A stretch of DNA of 64,000 nucleotides from Watersipora subatra (lineage: Eukaryota > Bryozoa > Gymnolaemata > Cheilostomatida > Watersiporidae), in NCBI RefSeq assembly GCF_963576615.1, contig NC_088711.1, forward strand, positions 10,038,869-10,102,868, read 5' to 3'. The position numbers and the translations under genes were made by a program. This document shows, one piece after another, positions 43,060 to 56,170 of the stretch. The notes below the pieces were generated by a model. That model had not been told where the DNA came from, made no database searches, and saw only the letters and a program-made list of their open reading frames with translations. Position 1 is the stretch's first letter, and each line of letters starts with the position of its first letter.

Positions 43060-44202
43060 CGTAAACTCCACCTAATGTAAAGAATTTATATAAAGATTTT
43101 GCTTCGTATTACACTTTCCATATACTACGTTATATGGAAAGTGTTAAGTTATACAAGTTCTCAAATTCAATTTGAATAATGAGAATCCTGTAGTTAGTCT
43201 TAAAATATTGCTTTCTCTCTTGCCGCACTTGGCAGAGAAAACGACATTAAGGGTTATACCGCATACAAGTACCGTGAAAATCTAGTTCACTGTGAGAGAT
43301 CGTCAGGGATGTTATGTCGATAAAGCGCATAAAGAAGTAGCTGGGCAATTATTCAGAAATACTTGAAGCGCCAGTGGCTTGAAAATGCTTGAAAGCGTTA
43401 AAAGAGTTGGCCAGCCAATCTTAATGTCAAGAGTCGGAGTAGGCCTATCATCGGAAGCTATCTTTTATTCTAACCTTGAACCCTGGAGACAGATGGACGA
43501 TGGACTATTAGACACCGAGCTTATTATAATAAAGATACATATTTGTTTTACTTGATTGTATTACTTTATTTTTGGTATTAACAAAAATAATCACACTAAG
43601 CAGCGTCCATTGTACTTTGTTTTTCATTAGTTTGGACAATTGCAGAAAATCGTTGCTCTCGAATATTTATACAGTAAATTAAATGAAAGATGGATGATAT
43701 AACATACATCATGGAGATTAATGATTTCTGTATAGAAATATTCACTGTATAGAATACGTGATTTAATTCACGTATTAACAAAGGTTGTTAGGTGGCGGGT
43801 TTAAGCAAAACATTTCAATGCAATGACTTTTTCCGCAAGTTTTCATATGCACTCTGGATAGTTGTCTTTACACCATCAATCAGACTGGAAGGAGCAAAGT
43901 CATTTTAAAATTTGTGAGTACCAAGTACATAAAAATTTAGTGAAACGCAGACCAAGAAAAAAATTGCAATGGTAAGAAGTGTGAATAAACTAAGTCGCTT
44001 GTAAACATCAGTGGAAAAACAAAAAAATCAAGAGTGCTGAAAACTAACAATAATTCATGTACCAGGTTCCTGACTAAAGAATTTCCCAGTACCACAAGCA
44101 AACGAATACATGCAACAAGAAAAAAAAACAACATACGATAACAATGCGGCATATGCCAGTTTTAAAGTACATCGGTGTAGTAATAGTCTATAAACACGAT
44201 GA
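43060..44202. other. Intergenic DNA, no supported gene
   Basis: Contains a short inverted repeat (ACACTTTCCATATA / TATATGGAAAGTGT near 43110-43151). Open frames are under 75 codons and hydrophobic by A/T bias. Confidence 0.4.
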
Positions 44203-44206
44203 TTAA

Positions 44207-45803
44207 TCCTTTCGCAACTATATTAGTTAATTAAAATTTTGTGTATAGAGTGAATATATTTGTACAACGACTAACATTTTGCACACAGGGATACATAAAA
44301 CGTCATAACTTTTTTATTTACAGGAATAGCTACATGAAATTTGAAATACATGTAACTTACACACATAGAAATCTTTACAAGTGATATTTTTTAAAGCAGT
44401 CACCTTTGCACAACCCCACCCCATAGTCCTTGTACCATGTAGTAATTCTGGTGCCTTTGTAGTTGCCAACACCTCAGTTGCTAGCACATACCGCACTTTT
44501 ATTTTGCTTTTTGGTCTGGAATGCTTTCCAGGAAGTGTCTCTCAGTCTTTCTGCTAGCAGGTGTGCCAATACTAGGTCTTCCGACTTGACTGCGTGGTTC
44601 CTTGTAGTCGCCAATCAAGCTTTCGACAACGCCGGTAATAAATTGGTGATGAGTCAGTGATTTGCCGGTCATATTTGAATTTTTTTTGCAACATATGTAT
44701 GCATTTGTGAGAGTTTGGTCAATCAAGTGAAACACTACTTTTTCCAGCATTTTACTGTTCAAAATTTTCCCGCATACGCCTCTGTCATCTGATCACTCAA
44801 ATCAATGCCACCCATTCCTGCGTTGTATTCCTGTACCGTCTAGGGATAGTTCGGGGGTCACCGAATCGTCGTCGCACCACTTGCACTTGTTTAGCAGGTG
44901 CATGAGTTGTTAGTAATTGTACCTGTTTGCGATTCATCCAGTTTATTGCTATCATGCTTACTATTGTGCATGCAATAAAGTCTCTTTTCTGTTTCAGTTT
45001 CTGTTTCATTTCTGGTGGAAGTCCTTTACGGCTGGAGTGAACAGTGCGGGTGACGTACACTCTTTTTTTCAACATTTCTTCACAGAGCGGAACACTGGTG
45101 TGATAACTGACTACAACGCAATGATGATTTCTATTAAAGAGGCCAGATATCAGCGTTTCACACACTTTGTAAGGCTGATCGTGAAGTGATGTGGGCATTC
45201 TACTTGTGTGATAGAGGATTCGGAAACAGTAGCCTGTTTTTGCATCGCAAAGGTTATATTTTTTTCAACCCCATTGGTGGTGTTGCTTTATTCGTATGTA
45301 CTTGACAAGGTTATGGCGACCCTTGAATCCAACAATAGATTCATATATCGATATTGTACATGACAGTTTGTACTGCTGTGACCATGTAGCATTCAGGTGG
45401 TCAAACACTGGGCGGAATTTGTATATCTGGTCATACTCTGGAAAACCATGTTTTGGTTCTTTATTACGATCTGAGACATGAAAGAAACGCTTCCACTAGA
45501 GTCAGATTCATCACTTGCAGCCACATAGCCAGCAATATTTTCTTCGTAGTTGGTTCTGGTAGCATTTCTTCGACGTGGTCTCTGTGTTTGACTTGCCATT
45601 TCTTGGGTATAACTAACTATTACAGCGAACCCAATAACATTGTTGAATAACATAAAGCTAAAAACATAATTCGGTGAACTAGACATGAAACAGCCAATAA
45701 CAGAGCGTCTGACAAAAAACTATTATTAGAATTTCCCAAACGACATAAATGTCGTTATGCTCAAAACTACCGGCGACATTAATGTCGCTCAACTTACAAA
45801 GGG
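44207..45803 (-). mobile_element. piggyBac-type transposon relic with TTAA ends
   Basis: Flanked by TTAA at 44203-44206 and 45804-45807. Ends read TCCTTTCGCAAC (left) and, on the - strand, CCCTTTGTAAGTTGAGC (right). A GCGACATTAATGTCGC palindrome sits just inside the right end. The interior encodes a broken piggyBac transposase on the - strand. The length (1.6 kb) is shorter than a complete element. Confidence 0.85.
44314..45686 (-). pseudogene. piggyBac transposase, broken into several frames
   Basis: From the N-terminus: 45686-45393 (SQTQRPRRRNATRTNYEEN, an acidic N-terminal region). Then a frame near 45400-45200 with FKGRHNLVKYIRIK and CDAKTGYCFRILYHT. Then 45198-44797 (SYHTSVPLCEEMLKKRVY, TVHSSRKGLPPEM, THAPAKQVQVV). 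Then 44762-44499 (HHQFITGVVESLIGDY). The C-terminal Cys-rich finger is barely readable near 44400. The order is that of DDE_Tnp_1_7 proteins, with stops between segments and part of the N-terminal catalytic region missing. Confidence 0.85.
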
Positions 45804-46077
45804 TTAAGAGATACTCTTTTAAAAGGAACTAGATAGTGAAATGTTTCTATCAACAGTTAGAGTTTACAAGTCAAGGGCCTTTCTGAATTATACCCTACGC
45901 TCTGATTGTGTAACTGTTTGATTGTGAGCCTTTAGTGAAAACCTTGTCTGTGCAAGGGCACCTGCACTTGGAATATTTAACAATGGCTCACTAGGTAAGT
46001 GCGCTTCAGAGTTCGGAAAACCGTGTATATCCCTTCACCGTGGGGCATACGCGACACTTGCCGGCTGAAATGCATTC

Positions 46078-46215
46078 GCCATAAAACCTTTATTTGAATG
46101 GCACCTTTAGTTGAACGCTACCTCTAATAGAAGGCCACTATATAAGAAGGGTTGAAAAATATAGTGCCAGCCTTTAATTGAATGCCACCTCTAATTGCCA
46201 GCCACTGACATTGTT
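46078..46215. repeat. Iterated GAACGCCACC-type motif
   Basis: Same family as 39711-40170 and the ends of 23430-24747: CCATAAAACCTTTATTTGAA, then several degenerate units, and AAGGGTTGAAAAATA in the middle. Confidence 0.7.
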
Positions 46216-46920
46216 TGATCTTCACAAACACATAATAGAAATTGATCAATAGAGAAGTGTCTACAAAATAGTACTAATATAAGACTAATAATATAGACTT
46301 GGGTCCGATAACAATTCGGACCGTAATCTGATTACCGGAAGATGCATTTACCTCTCTTGACTGGGGTGCATTTGCAAGCTTAAAACAGTGAGGTGTATGT
46401 ACACCCTGTGATTTACAGGAAGTATTTACTTCTACCAAAACAAGTACACCCTGGTACCATAGAAACTATATTTTATTCAAGGAAGGCAAAGAATTGAGTC
46501 GGAGCATCAAGACCACTTCAGATTGGAGAAGTCGAATGAGCACCCTATAGTGTTGATTTAGCACACCCTTTGTGTTGGCAATCTAACCTTGGGCAGCTAG
46601 CAGACAGATCTGACAACAGTTTCTTAAGGGTATACGACCCTTACTTTGGCCCAGTAGTGCCTACCACTGTTGCTACTCACAGTTTTGTCTCGTCTTCAGC
46701 TATCCTCCCCTTCTGTTAAATATGTAATGACAGTTATAATCTGTTTTCTGTCCGAGTTTTAGCATGCAATCATGAGACTGGATCCAGTCTTGATCAACAC
46801 AGTGCTAAGTGTGGGTGCAAACACTGTGTGATACACACTCATTATGAATGCCCATCAGATTAAGCCATTCGCCAATTATGAGCTGAGTTGTTGAATACCC
46901 GTTTTCAGTCAGTATGTAGC
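46216..46920. other. Unassigned intergenic DNA
   Basis: No supported frame. A CACTGTGTGATACACACTCA segment near 46820 resembles the GCGCACACACTCTCAGCATG region near 49180, so these may be decayed LTRs of the gypsy relic in between. Confidence 0.3.
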
Positions 46921-46970
46921 AGTAGCTAGCCAGACTGGCCTACAAAATGGCGTTCTTATTAAGGAAATCC

Positions 46971-47258
46971 TTAATAATTTGAACCACTCGCTCTGCCTGT
47001 GTATTGCTTAATTTTGTCAACATTTTTATTACATATATAAACCGCCAGTTTAGACCAGGGTCTATTCGGAGGTGGTGCTGTGTTAAGATGATCGCATGAA
47101 CCTCTCCGATATTCTGTGCACAGCAAACATAACTTGACTAACTTGTGTATCTCTGAACACATCCCAGGCCGCCATGCGCTTTCATTCCACAGCAAATGAA
47201 AGTGTATAGTGTATCTTATGTGCCGTATAGATGTCATCAAGCACTCTACACCTATCAA
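46971..47258 (-). pseudogene. Gypsy integrase zinc finger region
   Basis: Contains AWRPGMCSEIHKLVKLCLLC, the CxxC half of the HHCC finger, followed by PPPNRPWSKLAVYICNKN, the entry to the core with the first catalytic Asp replaced (VYIC). The core beyond is missing. Confidence 0.7.
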
Positions 47259-47740
47259 CTTTCGGAATAAACACTATCCCAGAAGTATATATTATCATCA
47301 GCTGCCATCAAGAAGGCTCTGTTTGTGTAGTATTTCTAAACAAGGAGATCAAGTTGATAGTAGGTCAGCCAGCATTGGATGTTATATTTCAACAGAGTAG
47401 CAAATTCTGTATTCATTTGAGGTGATGATTGCAGGTTAGCCAGTCTTCTTACAAAAAAGGGCAAAAAACCCTTGATTTCTGCAACCAACATCCAACCCCC
47501 ATTTCAAATCGGCACGTCGAGAAGAGGTGCCTGGGACAAAGCATGACAGTATCTTAGAACCAGTTTCTCGCCTGGAGTGTAGTGAATGATGTGAGAATAA
47601 GTTAGACTCCTCAGCCTAAACCTCTGAACACTAATGCAATTTGGTTTACTCTTTGTTACCTGGATGGGCTAACAAAGATGCATGGTCCATCGCAATCCTG
47701 AACTGCTTGCCCGCAAGGTAATTAAAAAAATTTTACGTGA

Positions 47741-47953
47741 TCAACAGAGCTGCAAGATTTTTTCTATCTGCACATATCTATGTTCTGTGGCTGACTGTGA
47801 ACAAGAAAAGTAGGTGACAAGTCTCCAGCCCGTCTCTCCCTTCTGCAACAAAGTGGTTCCCAGTCCAAAGGCAACTGTATTTATGCTGACCATAATCTTA
47901 GCTTTTATGTGAAATGGTTGGAGCATTGGAGCACTAGCTATAATAGACTTCAA
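47741..47953 (-). pseudogene. Gypsy RNase H fragment
   Basis: SINTVAFGLGTTLLQKGE corresponds to the first RNase H segment, in which the family Asp is Asn. It is followed by SCSQSATEHRYVQIEK with the catalytic Glu retained. Confidence 0.7.
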
Positions 47954-48139
47954 CTTTGGAAACTCTGTGTTCTTTTGAGGCAGCTAGCGCAAACAGCTCG
48001 ACCCTGAAGCTAAGACTTCTGCAAAAAAAATTCTCAAGCAATTGATCATGCCAAAGAACCTCTCCAATTCCTTCTGTTCTGTATTCACATATCCCAACAG
48101 TCTTTTCTGAATTGATATGAATCTCACTTTGTGCCAGAA

Positions 48140-48806
48140 GACCAGCTAATGTCCTGTTGAATTTCTAAGGGTTCGAGGTAATGCCTGCATTTTTCAGTCT
48201 GGACAGCATTGCCTGCAGTCTCATATTGCATTCTTCTTGAGATTACACGCAATTCAGAATATCATTCATTTGACATATCACCCCATCCAGACCTTAAAAT
48301 ACCTGCATCTTCTGCTAAAACACTTCTGAGTAAATCTGTGGCAACAAAATACACCAAACGAAGTTATGAGTAGTCAGCTTCCGAGACATTCCTTTCAACG
48401 GCATTTGCCTATAACTACAATTGGCATTAAGCTTAGCCCATGTCTTGGAGTAACCGAGTTCGACAAGGGCTCCTTCGGTAGAGGCGATAGGTGATACACT
48501 TATCATATCACCTGGTTTAGTGAAGTCAATATAGAAACGAATCTTCCCATTAGGCCTTGGAACAATGAGACAGGTTAAGCACCACTGTGTAGGTCCACCG
48601 ACCTTCTGTATTATTCCCAATTTTTTATGCATAGCAACTCCTCTTTCAATGGTTGCTTCCTGGTGTTTTTTGGGTACTGTCAGGGCAAATGGCTTGTGGT
48701 TGTCCTTCAAAGCAATTTCTACCGCCATGCGCAAAGACCACAAACCTAAAAATAATTCCTTGCACAAGTACATGGCTACCCATCGGTCAGCACTTACATT
48801 ACACAT
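48140..48806 (-). pseudogene. Gypsy reverse transcriptase fragment
   Basis: GGPTQWCLTCLIVPRPNGKI and IRFYIDFTKPGD give the finger/palm region, followed by TWAKLNANCSYRQMPL, where the catalytic Asp is Asn. The active-site box region, readable after 48315 in another frame, gives QMND instead of YxDD. Multiple breaks. Confidence 0.7.
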
Positions 48807-49447
48807 TAAATCTATCGTGTGTAGTGGCAGCTAGCCGAGGACTAACACTGAGCATTCCGGCTAGAAGGTCACAAAGTAATGGCATGTATTATAAGCTGAG
48901 CAATTGCGTAATAACTAGCTCAGCTGACAGAATCAAGTCGGCACCGCCAGGGCCACCTCGGTTGTTTTGAACAAAAGAGTCAGCGCAGCTACCTATGTGG
49001 CTATACTCAGCTTGGCTAAGCCAGCTACATTATGGTCTGGATACAAGAGCTGAGTCACGTACAGAGGTTACATCACAAAGGAAGATGGCGGGAAGTGTTA
49101 AGCAGGAGGCAGAGCCTATCATGAGAAGAAGCATATAAAAGGAGCTTGCCTAGATCGTTACAGCAGTGTTGTACTGCGCACACACTCTCAGCATGAATGC
49201 TCATTAGTTGCACAGTGACATACATGTATATTTATATATATTGCTCAAATATATATTATGGTGGCTAACACTTGGTATGTTTATTGTTGGACTGTCTTGT
49301 GGAGAGTAAAAGAACGGGCAGGTTCCTTTACAAATGTTCAGCTTAGATATTGCAGGCTTACCTAGTCGTGAGGCCATGAGCACTTTACAAAGTACACTGT
49401 TTCTCCCGCCATCACTTTTTTTATCAACAAGATTACCACAGCTTTGC

Positions 49448-49654
49448 CTACCACCTCCAGCCTCTGATTACACAGCCAGCTAACTGAACTTTATTTGTAG
49501 GTAGTAAACTGATCTGGTGTGTTTCAATCATGTGGGATGGGACAGCTAAAACAGCTGCACCGGTATTCCCTTTAAACCAGATGGGCAACTTATTTATTGA
49601 TACATAATAGTACAAACTTTTTTCGTTTTGATCATAGAGTCCACATCTAGTCAT
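49448..49654 (-). pseudogene. Gypsy aspartic protease fragment
   Basis: IWFKGNTGAAVLAVP occupies the retropepsin active site with Asn in place of the catalytic Asp. Positioned upstream of the RT as expected. Confidence 0.6.
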
Positions 49655-50060
49655 GCACTATTCTCATGGAACAAGCCACCCATCTCCTCAGCTGCGGACT
49701 CTACTTCATCCATTTGTCCAAATAGCTTGTATATTGGAGACTTTTCCCAATGTCTTTTAGTTTTGGGTTTATGGCACGTTGAACCTACATCTGGACATTT
49801 CTTGTTCTTACGTAAAGCTTTCATACAGAATTTCCCAGGGTTCTTCTTAAAGAGGAGCTAGAGCTGTTGTAGTCTGTAAACCTTCTGACCTTTTTTGACA
49901 GCCGCATATAAATTGTTTTCCATGTGTCCTGAAGCCTGGCAGACTGTAAATGATTGCTAATTCATTGCTAAACTTTTTGAATAATATGTTTGTTAAAATC
50001 AAAATCATCAATATCCACCAAATATTTGCACATTTATTATCGATGACACCCATCACCATG

Positions 50061-51690
50061 TGATCCGGATGAGATCAGCTCAAACTTCACCATACTCAGA
50101 CAGGTCTGCTTGACTCTGCATATTCACAAACAATTAATGAATAGACTACCTTTGATGTCTTAATAAAATAAAATTCCTGCTGTTATATATAACATTCTTA
50201 ACAGGTTCAAAATAGTCATCAAACCCTCGTGTTAGTTAATTTTCTGGCACGATCTTCAGCAGACGCTTAGTTATCGCGAAACACAAACTGATTTTATGTT
50301 GGAATACAATTATGACCCGTTTGGATCAACATATTTGCTATCTGTGCTTCCATCTGAGGTGAGAGTCTTTGAACATTGCTGAGTAATTTTTCGCAACCTT
50401 GTAAGTTTAGAACTGCATTTAGAAAGTCTTCCAAACCGACCTAAGATTATTAAAAAGAAATAATTACGCTTGCAAAATCGATCTCCCTTAGCGCTGTCTG
50501 TCATTATTACTTACAACTTTTCAATAAGCAAATATGAATGTAATCTGGAAAGTGATGCTCATTTCCTGATTTATTAAACACATTAACGCAATGCGGCTAT
50601 AGCCGCCTGGAATGACCATCGGAGCTTACTTCTGATACCATTTAATGTATCCTTTTAATGGATCTATTTAATGTAACCTTTTAGAGTGATCGTAAGCATC
50701 CCTCCTCTCCAGGATACGCGGTAGCAGTATAATTAGTCGTCTATTACGCTTGGCTTCCTTGTCAACATCTATAACAACCTAGTCACGTTTACATCACGTG
50801 ATTCGTTACGTTTCATGCCTTCGGTGCTTTACGGTGCCCGTGGGCAAGCCGATTAGCCCACGCTACACGGTTCTGGTCGAAAAGCGTTAAGCTAACATGG
50901 ATCCACTTATTCTTTTTGTTGGAGCGACATTTTGTCCAGCTATCACCATGGCGATCAATGTGTATACAACAATCAGATGCAAATGCTGGAAATTTAAATA
51001 CTGTAGACGTAACAACAACTTGTTTTGGTCTTTTGGAGTACTTGAACTATAACATCTTATTCTTTATTTGCCCATCTATAAATTAAAACATAAAAAGGCA
51101 ACTCTGAAACATTGACCAAATAGCAGTATTACAGAGCACTCCGGTGACGACAAACCGTAAATAGCGGATACTTTACCATACCTATCAAATCATGTAATAA
51201 TAATTATTACTGAATAATAAGTTAAAAAACAACTACATAAACTACTGTTTCGTAATGAAAAAATATAGCAGTGGGTGTAGGTGAGAGGAGAAAGCATTAG
51301 TAGTGTCAGATATCAGTTCTGGAAGAAAACCAGGAGAACCTATTTTGCCAAGGAAACCAGCAACTATTATGACCTATGATGAAAACAATACACGCAGAAA
51401 GGAAATTTAATCACCTATTCATCTTAGCACAACAAACAGACCACCCCAGGATGTCAGATGCTAGCTGGACGAGGAAAACCACAAATCACTGTATCTCACC
51501 ATAATATATACATTTATTTATATGCTTATTCAGATTCAACACAACTCATCAAAATATTGCATAAACATTGGAAGGAGAGACGTGAGAGCTGAGCAGCCAT
51601 CCAATCCTATATAGAGCCAGTACAGAGTAGAAGAGAGCCTCCATGCGTACATCCCCGAGCTACAATAAAAAGATTGACATAAACAATAAC
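50061..51690. other. Intergenic DNA, no supported gene
   Basis: A 14-bp perfect palindrome GCGGCTATAGCCGC is at about 50592. The AT-rich stretch near 51190-51280 resembles 55220-55330 (AATAATAATTATTA, then CAACTAC...AAACTGCTG), indicating a dispersed repeat. Open frames are under 65 codons. Confidence 0.4.
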
Positions 51691-51759
51691 TGCATGACTT
51701 GAGCTTACACTTTAATCTTTGTATTTTATGTTTTTTTTACTTTATGTTGGTTTTAAATT

Positions 51760-52228
51760 TTATGTTTTATGCTAATTTTTGTTATTATACACTAGCAATG
51801 TCAAAGCAGTCCTCAGAAACTATCAAACTCATGAAAAACAGTCCTTTCAACTATGTCTCCATGGGATTCCATTTAATCATGGAATTTCCGACATGCTGGA
51901 ACGCATACAAAATAAAGCTGTGAGGTTCATTAAAAATATTAAAGGCAGAGATGTGTCCGTCTCAGAAGAAAAATTCATGTGTGGCTTAAAGTCTTTAAAA
52001 CACAGAAGACAGCAACAGAGATTGTCTTTGTACATTAATATCGTATCAAACAAAGATACGTTTCCATCCATCCATGACACACTGACCGAAATGAACGCAT
52101 CTACTCACTACATGACCACACGTTCTAACAATCTAAACGCCCTTTCCTGTGACTCTGGTCAGTTTTTGCAGGGATTCATTCTCAGGACATCTCGGGAAAT
52201 CCGCACTGGGGAGATTGTAGCGGACTAA
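51760..52228 (+). pseudogene. Non-LTR retrotransposon (LINE) ORF2 C-terminus
   Basis: The frame 51779-52228 has MLERIQNKAVRFIKNI, VSEEKFMCGLKSLKHRRQQ and RLSLYINIV. This is the thumb/C-terminal pattern of jockey/CR1-type reverse transcriptases (LExIQNRAxRFI, then SLxxRRxxxRL). It ends TSREIRTGEIVAD. The upstream RT core is absent, as expected of a 5'-truncated copy. A GGGTCCCTCTC 3' UTR follows. Confidence 0.7.
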
Positions 52229-52229
52229 C

Positions 52230-55200
52230 AAAAAAACAAAAAAAAAAGACCTAGTGATCGGAGGGTCCCTCTCTTGCTTCTCATGAGGCTCTAGGGACTA
52301 AACATCATCCAGATCCAGATTCCCAAGGAGCTGGCTTCTAGCAGCAAGCAGAGCCTCAAAAAACATAAGCTTCAAGAATTTTCACAGCTAAAATAAATTT
52401 TTTAAAAATATGACATTTATAGTAATGAAAAGAATGGAGCGAAATACATACTCCAGAATTTTTCTAGATTTTTAAAGCTAAAAACAAAAGAGATAGAGAC
52501 ACATTTATAAATTCCACACTCGGAAAATTGGCTAAGTTTTTTAAACATCATGGGCTTCCCAGAAAGATGAGCTCACCCGCTCCACTACAGCTGATCTGTT
52601 GCGATATGCACAGTCAGCGATTGCACAAAGTGTGCAAAATGCTGACTAGAAGCCAATTAAAAGTTGTTATTCTCAGATGGCTTGTATATAAGGAGCCTCT
52701 GAAAGTGATTAAGATAAGAGAAGACAGGCCAGAGAGAGGCCACGCCGGACAGGCCAGAGAGAGAGCGGGCCAGGGAGGCCAAGTGGGTGAAATTGTATAC
52801 CCCTTTTACAACTGTTGCCTCGAAGAGATAAAGCCATTTGGCTGATTACTACGATAATATTTGTACGTTTCTGAGGACACATTTTATCGCTCATTTTGAC
52901 GAGATATACACTTATTATACTACGAATTACGAATTACTTGAACAAATTTCTTTATTCGTTTTATGCCCAAGTGAGGCTTGTTATTGATAAATATACTTTA
53001 TATCGAAGCCTGAGATAGGCCAATCTATTATTGATACGACAACAATATTTGAGTTTGCAACCAGCACTTGAAATTGACGCCCTAGAGAGGCTATATACTG
53101 ATAAAACAACACTCATTCTACAGAGGAACATACATTGGTGCCCAAGCGAGGCAAGACAACTACTGAGCTGGCAGATAAGTATAAAATATTCTGGAGAAGA
53201 CAACTTGTGTCAGAATTGCAGATACGGTAACAGATCATACACAAAATTCGCAGGATTGATTTGACAGTTGATTGATATAGAGAACATTTCTTTACCTGGC
53301 AGGAAGAGCCACTTTGCCAGTTCGAAAAGATTTATTTGTTACGTGAGAAAAACAGTCAGGAGTGCTTCCTTACACAACATTATATAGAACCACACTAAAA
53401 CACAATTGCATTTATAAGTTGTATTTTATTAAATTTTGAAACTTTCATTTAGTTTGAATAATTATATACATACATATTTATAAAATATTATTAAATTTTC
53501 TCCAGTGACAAAGCTGTAGCTTTGCACCACACTACGAGTAATTTAGAAATACATTATATTTATACAAACAAAAATATATTTATATAATTTAAATATATTA
53601 TATTATTTCGTTTATTACATATATTATTTAATTTATTATTTTCATAATTTTTCTCCCGTGACAGTAGTCAGCAGTGGTAACAGTGTGGGTGTGCGCGAGT
53701 GTGTAGTAACTAATACTAAAGTAGTACTGGTAGTAGTAACTAATACTAAAGTAGTACTGGTAGTAGTAAGTAATAATAAATAATAATCATAATAATATAA
53801 TAATAATGAAGTAGCAGCAATACAACCAAAACCCCATAAGAATTATGAAAGGAAGGCAGATGAAAAGAATAAACTTTTGCAATGACAGTTAGGCCCATTC
53901 TGTAGTATCTAGGACATGTAATGAAGCCAACTAAGCTCTATATTCTGTGTTTCTATAGTTGAAATCGTTTCTGGCTTCAAATTTTTTTTTCTATCTAGCA
54001 CTGCTGTAGAGCTGTCAAACGGGAAATAATCAGAGACTCGAAAAAATTCATTCATAATGAACCCTTCGTGTCTCAGCGCTTTTGTTGATGCCGCTGACGC
54101 GACTGGATCAAAAGAAAACCCACAACCAATACCAAGTACAGGTGTAAAGTTTAAAATAGTAACATGGGATGTTTGAAAGCTTGATAAGATGCCTATCACA
54201 TCATTTAAAAACCACCGGTGAAATGTTTCTAATGCCTGTGGTAAGACTTGTCAGGTGCTTTCAAAAATTTTTTGCTGCAGCCTAATGCAGCACAAAAGGT
54301 GGCATTGTTTTGTTTATAACTGATGGAGTTTGAGAACTATTTTGTAGCTAAGCAAGTTTTATTGGCACCATTCAGATAGTAAAAAGAGAGCAAAGGGCAG
54401 GAGTATCACTATAATATGTGATGAATCACTAACATATGATTGGCTAACAGAAATACACGCGACAACACTAGTAAACAGTTGTATCAAAAGTAGGTCAAAA
54501 ACTGAACATCATTAGTAATTAAAAGAGAAAACAGCTCCTAGATGCTAGAACATTAACTGTGAACTATAAAGTTACAAACAAGTCTTATAACAACAATAAT
54601 AAAATGCTTCAATTAAAACAATATGATCAATGCGATAGATAGTGAAATTAGAATGGCTCGTTTTAAAAATTTCTGCAACTGCTAAATCTTTAGAGGAGAA
54701 GTTTGGGGAGAGATATATCTCTGCTCTCAACAATGTTGACAGGAAATCCCGAACAAATGCCAGAAATTAGTGAAAAAAAGAACATGCTGCTGACTGCCAC
54801 CATCTCGCACAATATTACTGGATAACTGCGTTTTCATGTTGTCTACACAAATATTTTATTCCTTTCTAGCAACAACTAATTCCATCCTGATGCGGGAAAA
54901 ATTGGAAAAATGAAAACAAGTGAAAATTTTATATACCACCATTATTATTATCATCTTTTATTATTTAGTTACCTTTAGTATTGCATTTTCCTTATTACTT
55001 GTGCAATGAGTGATATAAGTAATAAGTCTAACAACTAATGAAAGGTATGTGTGGCCTGTGTGGGTGAAACATGTGAGACAACTGAAGTTTGTAACAGAGC
55101 GGAGACCACGTATTATTCTTGCAATTAATTATTATAATTTAAAAACAAATATAATAACAATAATATTAATTGATGTTCTGATCAATGAGAGTTGAGAAAC

Positions 55201-55400
55201 GGGCAATAAATAACTAAATACACAAAATAATAATTATTTTATAATAATAATAATGACTATTATTATTGAATAATAATTTAAGAAGCAACAACTACTAAAA
55301 CTGCTGTGTAATTATCATGAGTGTTTAATAAGGAGAAACTATGTTATACACAATTAACCCGAGTCCACACACAACATCAGTGTTAAATTTGTCTTGTCAT
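52230..55400. other. AT-rich intergenic DNA with simple repeats
   Basis: Includes a GGCCAGAGAGAGGCCACG-type purine-rich patch near 52727-52790 and a weak duplication around GCCCAAG(T/C)GAGGC at 52969 and 53140. AAT-rich runs occur near 53770 and 55230. A 96-codon - strand frame (53909-54199) is the only notable open frame, and I do not recognise it. Confidence 0.4.
53706..53768. repeat. Tandem 32-bp duplication plus (AAT)n
   Basis: AACTAATACTAAAGTAGTAC followed by TGGTAGTAGT is present twice in direct succession, then degenerate AAT repeats. Confidence 0.8.
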
Positions 55401-55409
55401 CTTATTCTA

Positions 55410-55620
55410 TATATATATATATATAAATCTCAATATTATTAGTCCATCTGTACATTCGTCTGCCCAGCTACAGTGATAAAGTTTTAAGAATGAGAAAGCT
55501 GCTGCAAACTGGATTTGAACTCACAACCTCCAGTTCTGCAGACTTCTATTTACCCAATACACTGTCTAACTGGCAGTGTATTTGGTAAATACTATGTTAA
55601 TGATAAATGGCTGTCTGTCG
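55410..55620 (-). mobile_element. tRNA-derived SINE, second family
   Basis: Read on the - strand, GTTGTGAGTTCAAATCCAG near 55535 is a good RNA polymerase III B-box. An A-box candidate with GTGTATTGGGTAAATAG lies upstream. The tail runs into an AT tract near 55410. A local inverted repeat (ACCCAATACACTG / CAGTGTATTTGGT, 55553-55588) lies upstream. Confidence 0.55.
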
Positions 55621-56170
55621 AGAACCGACTATGACTTGCATTTTAGTGATGCATGGGTCAAGCAGTATGGTAGAGATGAGGTGACCCAGTTCTCAGTATG
55701 TACCACTTCCGTAACTGTCATATTAACCTGAAGGGATGCCTTTGCAACACGTTCCGTCTGACAGAGCCAGGTAACCATTTCAATTGCTCAATGTGCGCAG
55801 GACAGAGGTAGATCTTTAATGTGCTCACGTTGTCAGTGTGGTACACGGGGCCTCCAAGTTGTGGTCTAGATCCGAAAGACCAAGCAATTTAGGATTGAAA
55901 GCTTGCTGAGAGCTCTTTGTCATATCGGCATTAAAGATGTGGTTGCGTCAAATTTGAGTTGATCTTAAAAGAAAGCATTTTTTTTTCTCTATCAGTTGAT
56001 ATGTTGTTTGTTGTGTTAGGCGATCTCATTGCCAAGATATTTGAAGATTAAAATCGAAAAAATCTGATCGCGGTAAAAACGCTCAGGCCAAAAAAACATT
56101 CCCAGACTTGCCCAAAATGATGTCACGCGTGATATATCTGTCAATGTATCTCGTATTCACATCGGCTACT
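55621..56170. other. Unassigned DNA left of the hybrid gypsy copy
   Basis: No recognisable frame. It has no counterpart left of the 11-16 kb gypsy element, so it is a candidate for the original left flank of the second gypsy copy. Confidence 0.35.

Larger units (their letters stand above)
46930..50060 (-). mobile_element. Decayed Ty3/gypsy element without clear LTRs
   Basis: Read on the - strand the order is gag (50059-49847, weak), protease (49654-49448), RT (48806-48140), RNase H (47953-47741), integrase N-terminus (47258-46971). It belongs to a different lineage from the 11-16 kb element, judging by the RT and integrase finger text. All domains carry stops or lost catalytic residues. No intact LTR pair found. 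Confidence 0.75.

Noticed and set aside
53909-54199. 96-codon - strand frame
   Set aside because: No motif, no homologous copy in the window and no clear splice or promoter context. Left as an unassigned frame.
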